From Symsagittifera roscoffensis (lineage: Eukaryota > Xenacoelomorpha > Acoela > Convolutidae), in the NCBI RefSeq assembly GCF_963678635.1, contig NC_087070.1, positions 45,613,467 through 45,677,466 of the forward strand: a stretch of 64,000 nt of DNA. Reading direction: 5' to 3'. Shown here piece after piece: positions 9,301 to 16,786 of the stretch. The stretch's first letter is position 1. Each line of letters starts with the position of its first letter. The notes beneath the pieces were generated by a model. That model was not told where the DNA came from, searched no databases, and was given only the letters and a program-made list of their open reading frames with translations. A program made the position numbers and the translations under genes.

Positions 9301-12300
9301 AGCCCCCAATCGAGAGCTGGAGCCAGTAAACTTGAGACTTTACAGATCAGAATTACCAGCGGCATGGGCTGACATATCTCATGCGCTGAGGGGCTTTTAC
9401 GGACTAGCCGACGTCTTGATTGTATTGGATGAGGTACTCTTGCTAGAGATATCGAACTTTGCTAGACAACTCAAGTTCAGCCCAGTCATCGGGGACGACC
9501 ACCCGGCAATAAACCAGTTGACGGCCAGCCTGTGGTTCCGGAGTATGGATGTGAGAGTCGCAAATTCCACCAGTAGGACTAGAGGTCCCAGCAACGAGAG
9601 AAGAAATGTGGTCGAGACGGAGAAACAGTTAGAATCGATGAAATATCGCTTGACTCAAGAGGATGGCTGGTGGCCATTCCTGACACCAAGGCTGGAGAAC
9701 GTCACGAATAAGACGAGGGAGGAAGCACCACTCCTCGTGAAACAAATCTGGAGTTTTCTAGAGAAGCAACTGGAGCTAGCGGAAACGAGAGACATGACGG
9801 TGGTTAGATTTGTCTCGGCCGCCAATGAAGTGACGATTGGAGGATTTCGGAGAGAGCACGCCAACGGCGAATTGAAGACTAGGAGAGATTACGAGATTCT
9901 CAAGTTCTTGAGTCCTTGCTGGGAGAGAGAATTCTTGGCAGGAGTGTTCGGCACCACGTCGACTATCTTCGGAGCCTTCGTACAGGAGATACTGGGCATG
10001 TCCATCAGCCTGCTCTTGGCCCTGTATTTGGTTTACCCCAGATACTTGTTCAACATGGGCCCAGCATACATGTTTAGTCGAGGAGTGGAGACACTTCGAG
10101 TTGATGGGTATCTGGCACTAGTATTCTTGACCCATGGGGAATTGGTATCGTTTCATCGGTTAATGGAGTATGGAGAACCTCTGTCTATGGGGAGAGTCCA
10201 CACGAGCATTGAAACCAGCTCCTACAAGTGTGCCGCAGGGTTGAAGACACTGCTGGTGCAATACCTCATGATGCAGAATCGATACATGACGGGTGAAGAT
10301 GAGAACCCAACCTCGAGAGAAGAATGGGAGAAGGCGAACAGAGGGATGCCTCTGTTGACGGACCTGTGCCTGGCAATGAGGTCGGACCCAATGGGGATAA
10401 TCCGGGGTCTAGAGGAGGTGGTGACCTGCATCTATGGTCCAGCAGTGACGTACGCGTTTCCAGATCCCCTGGTGATAACGTATCGTCACTCGGTGACGCA
10501 CTTGAGTCTCATCAGCGTACTGGATGGTACAGCGCTGAATTGGTGTCAGCAGGAAGTGCTCAGGGCGCGTATGAGCAACACGGTACTCTTCGGAAAAGTG
10601 AAAGATGCTGAGATGATGGTGTGCAACTTCAGGGGACAAATGCAATGCAGAATGGGAGGCAAGCGAGAGGGCCCCATTGAAATGTATCCAAAGTTTTGGA
10701 ACCTAAACCCATTGACGGCCAACGGACAAGAAGTCTTGAGAATCCCCGCCTGGAAGGAGTGCTTTGCACTAGTCAAGAGGGAGCTGGAGGCCATAATGGA
10801 GAAAGAAATCCTACCAGCCACCATGCCTGAGTTCCCGACAGTCAGGAGGATGACCTTGGGAATGAATAGTCCCTTGGTGGTTCCCTCCATAATGGCGAAG
10901 ATGATGACGGAGGAAACGCAGAGGCATTTCACGGATGGCTGGGATCCCCTGTTCATCGGCTACACGGCGGCAGTCTACTTCCACACCAGCGAGAGGAAGG
11001 TAAATTCGTGGACGACGCAAGCGAAAAAGAGTAGAGGTTCGCAGCCTCCTGGATATGAGGTGCGGAAAGTCTTGAGGACTCTTGAAAAGGAAGGACTTGA
11101 GAATATGCTACCCATATGGGATGATGGCAGGATGATCGTGATGGAGGGACACGTCGCATTGGTGGACGAAATGAAATTTGCCACGAGAAAATACAAGGCA
11201 CCCTATGGCTTGGAACAAGTAGAGGTGACACAGGAGGGAACAGAACTAGATGCAGCAGGTCAACTGCATGTAGCCCTGACGGAATATAAAAAGCTGGATC
11301 CCACGACACCGTCACCACTGTCTGTAGACACGCCTGGAGACAAGAGGAGTCGACCCGTTGAGGATCGATTCAAAAGAATTCTCGAGAGAAGAAGAAATGA
11401 ATCAGAGGAAGAGAGTATGGATGAAACTCTCAGTGAAGCTGGAGAAGACATGGAGGTGGGGAATACACCTGAACCAGGGCCATCAGGGGAGGAACTCACC
11501 ACTCAAGAGCTGTTGAAAGACTTGAGCGAAGAGAATTGGGCAGATACTGCCACACCGCCTCTGAACCCGTCCCCGCGGAAGAACCTAGAGTTGCCATTGG
11601 CAGGTGAGACCTTCAATATGGGGATGTTACTCTTGAGCTCGGAGGAAAGGGAGAAGAACACGTTCGAAGGGAACAGGGACATATTCTTGGGATCTCTCGA
11701 GGATGACGCTTGGCAGGAATTCCTGGGGGAATTCAATCGAGAAGTGGGCAGCGAGACGACGCTGGACAAGTTCAAGAAGGAACTGTGGGACGCAGTAGTG
11801 AGATTCGGGGAACCGCTCCTCATAGGAACGGGCCTGGATGAGAAAGCAAGAAGAGAGCTGCTGAACAAGCTAGTGGAGCTGAGGAATGCACGATCGAAGA
11901 CTAGAAAAGAGAAATGTGAGGACAGCTCTACTCTGAAACAAAAAACTGTGGATAAAATGGTTGATGGTATAAAAAGGGATAAGGCTGGGACTAGTAATAT
12001 GATTAAAAGTACTAATATCCTTAAGGCTCGAGCAGGGGGGAGGCAAGAGTTGGAAGGAGTGGATGGAGAGGTCGAATCAATGATGATAGCCACAACACCC
12101 TCGAGCAGAGATGTGAAGACTCGCAAGAGGAAGAGAGAAGTGGAAGGATGGGGTAGTCCTTCAGTGGATGCTGTTTCGGAAGGAAACTTGAGAGAGACGG
12201 CGCCCATCGTTTTGGCCCGATGCAAGACGGCGGCATACAAGAACAGCTCGGAGCTCAGGAAACCACTTGAAGTAGAAAAGGAAATAGAGGTTTCCACCAG

Positions 12301-13498
12301 TTCGACGTCAGAAGAAGACTTCAAGCCGCAGAAGGTAAACGTGAAGAGAGGTTCAACGAACGGACAGGTAGGGGAAGTGGAGATCGGCAAAGAATGGATC
12401 TCGAAGGCACATCAGGACATGGGCAAACAAGTGACGAGTGATCCATTGGAGAGGAACAAGACGAGGAACACTTCCCGGATGTGGTGGGTGGCCCTCGAAA
12501 CATTGAAGGAAATGGAGGACTGCTTGAAGAAGTTGGACAGTGGAATAGCTCGCAGGCGACGCAATTGGGCCACCCAGCAAAAAGCCGAGGTTAATAAGAT
12601 AGAGATGGCAAGTCATCTGAAGAGGTCCTGGCAGAGTTTGTTGAAGGATCATTTTGAAGAGGCGATGAGAACATCCTCATCAGCACCGCCACTAATGGCG
12701 AATCCCTTCGTTAGAACTGCGGGACAATTAATGTTCACCTGGAGTCTGGTGGGAATAGAGTTGGAGACATTGACCTCATATGACAGGCTGAAGTTGGGAA
12801 GCAAGAAGCTAGAGGTGTATCAGGCACTGATGCAACACGTGGCCAGGGACAATTCAGGCTTGAGCCTGGCTAGAAGAAAAGATGCCACATGTTTCTTGAG
12901 ATGGATAATGTCAATGATGTCTGATAGCACCATCCTGGCATGCCACCAGAGAGCAAGTGGAAATAAAACCATGGAGAGAAGAGTCTCAACGATCATCTTG
13001 AACGTATATCAGAGTACAGGAATAGAGAAAGAAGATGGCTCCAGAGTATCCTTGGAGAACCATCGAAAGCTGGACGAGGTACGGAGGTTCTCTAATAAGA
13101 AGTTCGAGGAAGAACATGATGTTCACCGTAACCTGGCCTCGTCAGAGCAGTACTCGAGACTCAGCGAGAAGGGAGAATACCAATATGTGTCTGGAGTGAT
13201 GGGAATAGCCTACAATCCCTTCTTAGACTCAGAAGCTGGAGGAGCCCACAGAAACCATGAGGTAGCGGAGCTACTGAAGTTTTGGACAGAAAGAATAATG
13301 GAAATGGACGCGGTGGAAAAAGAGGGGCCGAGCCTGGGCCTGATTCTTGAGAAAACACCAGAGGTGATAAGCATACCGCGCTCAAACAAGAGAGTTGAAG
13401 TGAACATGGGCGGTGGAAATGGCTTGTTAACCACGAACTTGGGAGTGGTATGGAAGCTATTAAGACCCTCCTGGTGTCCACTACCCATGCGAGTCTGA
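6362..13498 (+). CDS. LTR element: 2,378-residue ORF with coiled coil and SGNH hydrolase domain
   Basis: Residues about 145-235 are a charged heptad-rich coiled coil (repeated RDQAKLDRE-like units). Residues about 405-590 form an SGNH/GDSL hydrolase-like domain with the expected blocks in order: GDSL at 415-418, GTND at 464-467 and DGIH at 560-563. Members of this superfamily cleave ester bonds. A second, more divergent domain of similar layout may lie at about 835-1060 (VAGSD, LLFAGMNDH, VVFTTSPGY). Residues about 1100-1600 form a long, well-ordered-looking region that I do not recognise, with one hydrophobic stretch near 1215-1235. Residues about 1620-2000 are acidic and polar, probably disordered. 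No clear signal peptide. Its last 49 bases overlap the next ORF. The hydrolase call is fairly good; everything after residue 1100 is unknown. Confidence 0.8.
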   Translation: MADRFWNSMPTALQRPTLDELYRRLRDLDHTQIDERMAVMLNAILQLEDQGECRESATEAVLIVGYTTEGISNRAQTRWLSWNADGGVRGFDLARNPGLSNNTEHGAGEFPLPTRPTARSTGQSSSKLPSMSRAQQTTEAYPELGVLRKELEKALKERNKANLDRDQAKLDRERLQLERDQAVDERDQTLKLLEMLRAEHQQELKVRENAANRDQLKSELERIEQRQRELDAQKGARSNERVVTSSRPESRMEVDEAPRARGRFNLDREAREHMSEGLEVWIPNDVTPSLRNLETQPVRPLMDVVLPGYTPTSTSSGSQVSGASSRLKELGEKLQQQSRERSTRPELPPTWREQPVRNVVITSYKKNTEGNYHKHSRLDWSAEQQARRDCFHDAAWVQYLAPPRVPEGAVHLIIGDSLVRVLTQIRSHWQTGVLSFAGAATPQMLATLDMLGMNKVYTVTLMVGTNDVSRGEARKVTRLCDKMSCLLEELRIQMDPILLTICTVPYNMMFDQHSLEMNQRVRSLNKAIRDIHRNSVLPLRLLDVAERMENKGFPEDTSKDGIHFDRPRGAEWLNDVFQEHINTLEADLLETAQFTLGPPPNPPFLASRALAGRLGARVDTRDSSRSNQTRLQSATPMESEEAESSTPPGSAMSSVVVADGRREKKSRETTRLRYPEKVRELDLETLECRRELAETLGIERVSHEDLNRHHCVDWLKAHEAHFSRTKLMETTDLTGIPTKTIMGPINYRPLKQLGSPGLIVEPPKHRTGIARIRLATPAQLKVVDKLLNPGGMELPDAAYEGPKLAEDPRYGKPCGGTQLAKTLAVYDRADPAAARVIIVAGSDFEGTSPKLFWPETLVYSLPGAELNQMLTLVVAIKSEMPCEPELLLFAGMNDHLHAMGLLEQLKGKEIPTSKKIWEAIQALFAAMNEVQENVASRFGSKTKVVFTTSPGYASMPPALQFVYAVLILIAEGSEWRILMAAPNRELEPVNLRLYRSELPAAWADISHALRGFYGLADVLIVLDEVLLLEISNFARQLKFSPVIGDDHPAINQLTASLWFRSMDVRVANSTSRTRGPSNERRNVVETEKQLESMKYRLTQEDGWWPFLTPRLENVTNKTREEAPLLVKQIWSFLEKQLELAETRDMTVVRFVSAANEVTIGGFRREHANGELKTRRDYEILKFLSPCWEREFLAGVFGTTSTIFGAFVQEILGMSISLLLALYLVYPRYLFNMGPAYMFSRGVETLRVDGYLALVFLTHGELVSFHRLMEYGEPLSMGRVHTSIETSSYKCAAGLKTLLVQYLMMQNRYMTGEDENPTSREEWEKANRGMPLLTDLCLAMRSDPMGIIRGLEEVVTCIYGPAVTYAFPDPLVITYRHSVTHLSLISVLDGTALNWCQQEVLRARMSNTVLFGKVKDAEMMVCNFRGQMQCRMGGKREGPIEMYPKFWNLNPLTANGQEVLRIPAWKECFALVKRELEAIMEKEILPATMPEFPTVRRMTLGMNSPLVVPSIMAKMMTEETQRHFTDGWDPLFIGYTAAVYFHTSERKVNSWTTQAKKSRGSQPPGYEVRKVLRTLEKEGLENMLPIWDDGRMIVMEGHVALVDEMKFATRKYKAPYGLEQVEVTQEGTELDAAGQLHVALTEYKKLDPTTPSPLSVDTPGDKRSRPVEDRFKRILERRRNESEEESMDETLSEAGEDMEVGNTPEPGPSGEELTTQELLKDLSEENWADTATPPLNPSPRKNLELPLAGETFNMGMLLLSSEEREKNTFEGNRDIFLGSLEDDAWQEFLGEFNREVGSETTLDKFKKELWDAVVRFGEPLLIGTGLDEKARRELLNKLVELRNARSKTRKEKCEDSSTLKQKTVDKMVDGIKRDKAGTSNMIKSTNILKARAGGRQELEGVDGEVESMMIATTPSSRDVKTRKRKREVEGWGSPSVDAVSEGNLRETAPIVLARCKTAAYKNSSELRKPLEVEKEIEVSTSSTSEEDFKPQKVNVKRGSTNGQVGEVEIGKEWISKAHQDMGKQVTSDPLERNKTRNTSRMWWVALETLKEMEDCLKKLDSGIARRRRNWATQQKAEVNKIEMASHLKRSWQSLLKDHFEEAMRTSSSAPPLMANPFVRTAGQLMFTWSLVGIELETLTSYDRLKLGSKKLEVYQALMQHVARDNSGLSLARRKDATCFLRWIMSMMSDSTILACHQRASGNKTMERRVSTIILNVYQSTGIEKEDGSRVSLENHRKLDEVRRFSNKKFEEEHDVHRNLASSEQYSRLSEKGEYQYVSGVMGIAYNPFLDSEAGGAHRNHEVAELLKFWTERIMEMDAVEKEGPSLGLILEKTPEVISIPRSNKRVEVNMGGGNGLLTTNLGVVWKLLRPSWCPLPMRV

Positions 13499-15240
13499 TC
13501 GAGGAAACCACTGAGCGAGTGAGGTTGGCACCAACGGAAGATGAAGATCTGGCGAAGTTGAGTGTGCTGCATAAGCTAATCACGCCCCAGATGCAAGAGC
13601 CAAGCGAAAGGACGAGCGACCCAGGGTCAGCAAAGAAATTGGAGCCGGGTAGTTGTCTGGATTCGACGTGTGGGAACGGAGAGCACATCTGCGATGGACG
13701 GTCATGCGTCAGAATACTGTCGTTTCAAAAAGAAGACCTGGTCACTTGGTTCGAAGACATCACAGAAAGGGAGAAAAGTGAAGTGCAAATAATAGCGGAA
13801 TGTTACGCGAGAACCACGGTGAATATAGCGACAGCTCTCGGATTCTTCTCGAGAATGTGTGGTCTGCAGGCACTGGAGAGATTGGAGTCTGAACATCATT
13901 TAGTGACGGCGTTGAGCGTAGAATCATGGCCCGGGGTGTTGCAGGTGACTCAAAAACACATCCGGAGCTGGAAGGTTGGTCTTGAGGCGGAAATGGGATT
14001 TCCCTTGAGCGAAGCTTATGGCTTGCCATTGAACGCGAAATCGCTGATAGGGTCAATGATGGCCAACTTGTGCGGAAGTCACTACCCGCTACACATGGCG
14101 ATGGTGGAAGTGTCCAGCCAGAGAATACTGGTGGACAAGGCCTTCTCAGTGCCCAAGTGCGTGAGGTTGGCTCGGATGTCGCATCACTCGCACAAGTTGT
14201 TGAGAAAAATCAAAGGGACAGTACCAAAAGAATTGAGAGATGACTTGAGTGAAATCTGGGGAGAAGATCTTCTGAAGTTGGAAAGAGAAAACACGAGCGA
14301 TCACGAGAGACAAAATGTGATCGGAAAACCTGTGGGAGGTACTCCGAACCTGGAAGATAACGACACGATGCACGAGAAAATGATGGAGATTGAGCCTCTC
14401 TTGGAAGCCTCAGGGGAGCGTAATCTCAGGAGCATTGAGATCTCTCATGGGGAATGCCCATGCCACTGTTTGGCACAAACGGTGTGGTACCCAGATCACA
14501 AGAACCTTTGCCTGGTGTGGGACGTGGAAGAGATTCGGTCGATCGGACTACCGGATCACCGGCAGAAGGTGACGCTCTTAGTAGTGAGTACGATGTTAGC
14601 TCTGAGATGGATAGAAGAGAACATAACGAAGTATAGGGAGGCGACGACGCCAACGGCTGAGTCAATATACGCGATAGACTACAGCAGGAGACTTGAGTTG
14701 TTGGAGACTGCGTGCAAGGTATTCGCCATACCGATGGAAGTCAGACACGTATGGAGCCGCTTGAGGTACTTTCCGTGGTTTCGGGCGACACTGACGTCTT
14801 GGTTGTACATGACAACGAAAGATCACATGAGAAAATATCAAAAAGAGTATCGACAGTTCCAGGCCGAGATTGGGCCGGAAGCTTTCAAGAGACCCCTGCT
14901 AACCCATCGTAATGCGATCACGACAGGATGGAAAAGAGTGGGCAAGATGTCTAGAGACAATACCAAAGCGAGGGAGTCGATACTAGAGGAAGACCTGGCG
15001 AAGAACGTGAGCTTGAGCCTGCACAACTCCTTTTGCTTGAACCGAGAAGCTAGGGTGAAGGCACTACCCAACCAAGCAAAGAGATTGCAGGAGCAGAGAG
15101 AATGGATGCGATCCTATGAACAGCTGAAGGCTTGGGAGGAGATTGTGATTAGTTCCGATGATGAAGAGGAACTGTTGAGACAGTTTGCCGCATCTAGCAC
15201 TTCAGGATGCAGTACCTCCAAGACGAAGAGTACGAGATGA
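13450..15240 (+). CDS. LTR element: 596-residue ORF of unknown function
   Basis: This ORF overlaps the end of the 2,378-residue ORF by 49 bases. Two Cys/His clusters could bind zinc: one near residues 68-86 (CLDSTC...CDGRSC) and one near 335-360 (HGECPCHC...DHKNLC). The extreme C-terminus has a hydrophobic patch followed by acids (EIVISSDDEEEL, about residues 563-574), which looks like a SUMO-interacting motif, and then a Ser/Thr/Lys-rich tail. I recognise no catalytic fold and no membrane anchor. Position between the long ORF and the polypurine tract is where envelope genes sit in some LTR elements, but nothing in the protein supports an envelope. Confidence 0.75.
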   Translation: MEAIKTLLVSTTHASLIEETTERVRLAPTEDEDLAKLSVLHKLITPQMQEPSERTSDPGSAKKLEPGSCLDSTCGNGEHICDGRSCVRILSFQKEDLVTWFEDITEREKSEVQIIAECYARTTVNIATALGFFSRMCGLQALERLESEHHLVTALSVESWPGVLQVTQKHIRSWKVGLEAEMGFPLSEAYGLPLNAKSLIGSMMANLCGSHYPLHMAMVEVSSQRILVDKAFSVPKCVRLARMSHHSHKLLRKIKGTVPKELRDDLSEIWGEDLLKLERENTSDHERQNVIGKPVGGTPNLEDNDTMHEKMMEIEPLLEASGERNLRSIEISHGECPCHCLAQTVWYPDHKNLCLVWDVEEIRSIGLPDHRQKVTLLVVSTMLALRWIEENITKYREATTPTAESIYAIDYSRRLELLETACKVFAIPMEVRHVWSRLRYFPWFRATLTSWLYMTTKDHMRKYQKEYRQFQAEIGPEAFKRPLLTHRNAITTGWKRVGKMSRDNTKARESILEEDLAKNVSLSLHNSFCLNREARVKALPNQAKRLQEQREWMRSYEQLKAWEEIVISSDDEEELLRQFAASSTSGCSTSKTKSTR

Positions 15241-15269
15241 ATGGGCAAATCGGATGGATCTTGAGTCTT

Positions 15270-15284
15270 GAGAGGGAAGGGGGG
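15270..15284 (+). other. Polypurine tract of the LTR element
   Basis: A run of 15 purines (GAGAGGGAAGGGGGG) starts 30 bases after the stop of the last ORF. In LTR elements the polypurine tract primes plus-strand DNA synthesis and lies directly before the 3' LTR. A TG about 2 or 6 bases downstream would suit an LTR start. Confidence 0.65.
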
Positions 15285-16150
15285 CTTGAGTGTGAATCCG
15301 AGTGAAACTTGGATCCACGAAAAAGAAATTTTAACAAAGCAAATATTGTTACTAATATACTATATTTATTATATAAATCGAAATGCTGCATGACAATTTC
15401 CTGATTGAATAGGACAAAAGAGATTTTTAAATGATTGGCTTGAAAAGCGAAAATTCAAGGGTGCAGGTGTATGCAGATTTTGGTTGCTGTTTAGCAATAG
15501 TGTGAAAATTTTAAATGGCTGTGAATTTTGGGGTGTAGATAAGCTTAAGTCTGCTGCAAACTTCTGTAAATGACCACTGGCACTGTATCTTGAGCAACAC
15601 TCGGTTTTTCTGGGACTCACTGGCAGAAGACAGCACGCGATGAGGACATCGATCTCGAGTCCGGGGAGTATGTGCCAGTCGGTCATATTTGGAAGTTTGA
15701 CCTTGAGAAGAGCAGAAAACACTTGATTTTGGAGTGAAATTTAATTTTTCAAAATTTCGAATGGAACATGTCATGCACGATTTTCTCGCGATAACTGAAA
15801 ATCAGAAAAAGAAATCAGAACAATTTTAGAACAATTGCGGGAAAGTTGTCAGATAAAAACGAGTGGGAAATTGCTATTCGCAATTTCCATCATAGTGAAC
15901 AAGAGTAGAGCTGTCCTATCTGAAATAGAAGACAGAGTATTCCCGAGAGAGTAATTATTCGAACTGGACCAGAGTGAACCTTCGACGGAAAGGTGGACAG
16001 CTTGAGTGTCCCAATGGTCCACATAAAACTTCGTTCTTGAGTTCAAACTTACCCTTACCATTCAAACTGATAAACATTGAACTTATCTAGTTACTTTAGT
16101 TAATTCTAGAGTTGCTCACCCATTTAATTACTTCCTGTGCTTGAGCGCAT
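15285..16150 (+). repeat. Presumed 3' LTR of the element (right edge uncertain)
   Basis: Noncoding DNA directly after the polypurine tract, still carrying CTTGAG motifs (near 15,589, 15,700, 16,000, 16,034 and 16,140). AATAAA-like signals occur at about 16,262 and 16,675, so the LTR could extend as far as about 16,700. The 5' LTR lies outside the window, so neither boundary nor age can be checked by comparing the pair. Confidence 0.45.
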
Positions 16151-16775
16151 CAACATGTGAGTCCTTAATTTAAATTTCTAGAGTGTGTTTTATGATTGTT
16201 ATGTTGAGGTAAGGCGAGTTTTAGGTTGATCCATCTGAAATGGATCAAAGTTCCACTGTCTAATAAAAAAGCAACTTAACGGATTGTTCCAACCCGGTTT
16301 TTAACGGCGTTCATGTATTTTGGGTATTTTGAGACCTAAGTATGGGGACGTTCTTAATTCTAGAGTGGGGGGATATTTTGGTAGTAGCCTTAAGCAGTAG
16401 CGGGTCGTAGTCTCATGTCACAAGCGAACCGAATTGGCTCCGACTGATTTGAGGCGGAAAAACACAAGAGATAGTGTCCCTGACTCCTGAGCCAATAGTT
16501 ATAGGGCCTATTTTTCTTAAGCCTCATGTGTGACTGTAGTAGACGAATGTTACATTCTCGTCTGTTTTTCTGAGATTGAACTTTTCGTATTTGGTATTTG
16601 GCGTTTTTTTTCGGATCAATTGATGTCCAACTAAGTGTTGTCCGTCTTAATGATTGAATTAATTTTGATGTGCAAATAAAGTGTTTTTTTTTAACAAACT
16701 TATGCTCTCAGTCCTGTTCTATTTTAAGTCTCTCTCTCTCTCTTTCTATCTCAGATGTCATATTTTTTCTTTCAG
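16151..16775 (+). promoter_or_regulatory. LTR edge / UBA5 upstream region
   Basis: About 600 bases between the last element-like motifs and the UBA5 splice acceptor. It contains an AATAAA at about 16,675, a pyrimidine-rich CT repeat near 16,728-16,745 and the acceptor tttctttcag ending at 16,775. Some or all of it may still be LTR. No TATA box or upstream exon could be assigned. Confidence 0.4.
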
Positions 16776-16786
16776 ATTACAGAATA
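16766..16786 (+). promoter_or_regulatory. Splice acceptor 10 bases before the UBA5 ATG
   Basis: The sequence tttctttcag ends at 16,775 after a pyrimidine-rich run, and the ATG follows at 16,786. No donor-bearing 5' exon can be identified upstream. Such an acceptor indicates either a 5' UTR intron or a spliced-leader trans-splice site. Confidence 0.55.

Larger units (their letters stand above)
1..16150 (+). mobile_element. Giant Ty3/gypsy-type LTR retroelement, 3' portion
   Basis: Seen: protease end, RT, RNase H, integrase zinc finger and DDE core in Ty3/gypsy order, then three further ORFs (362, 2,378 and 596 residues) on the same strand with short overlaps, then a polypurine tract and AT-rich tail. 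The 5' LTR, gag and start of protease lie left of the window, so total length exceeds 16 kb; ordinary Ty3/gypsy elements are about 5-8 kb. The right edge is uncertain: element-like CTTGAG motifs run to about 16,145 and host UBA5 begins by 16,776. The visible part looks whole, its reading frames are long and open, and the copy is probably young. Base composition is clearly more GC-rich than the host DNA. No envelope-like gene with a signal peptide was recognised. The family assignment of the pol part is firm; the roles of the extra ORFs are inferred. Confidence 0.93.

Noticed and set aside
10020-10130. Possible envelope-like transmembrane segment in the 2,378-residue ORF
   Set aside because: One hydrophobic stretch of about 15-20 residues, no signal peptide, no cleavage site and no fusion-peptide pattern. 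Not enough to call an envelope.
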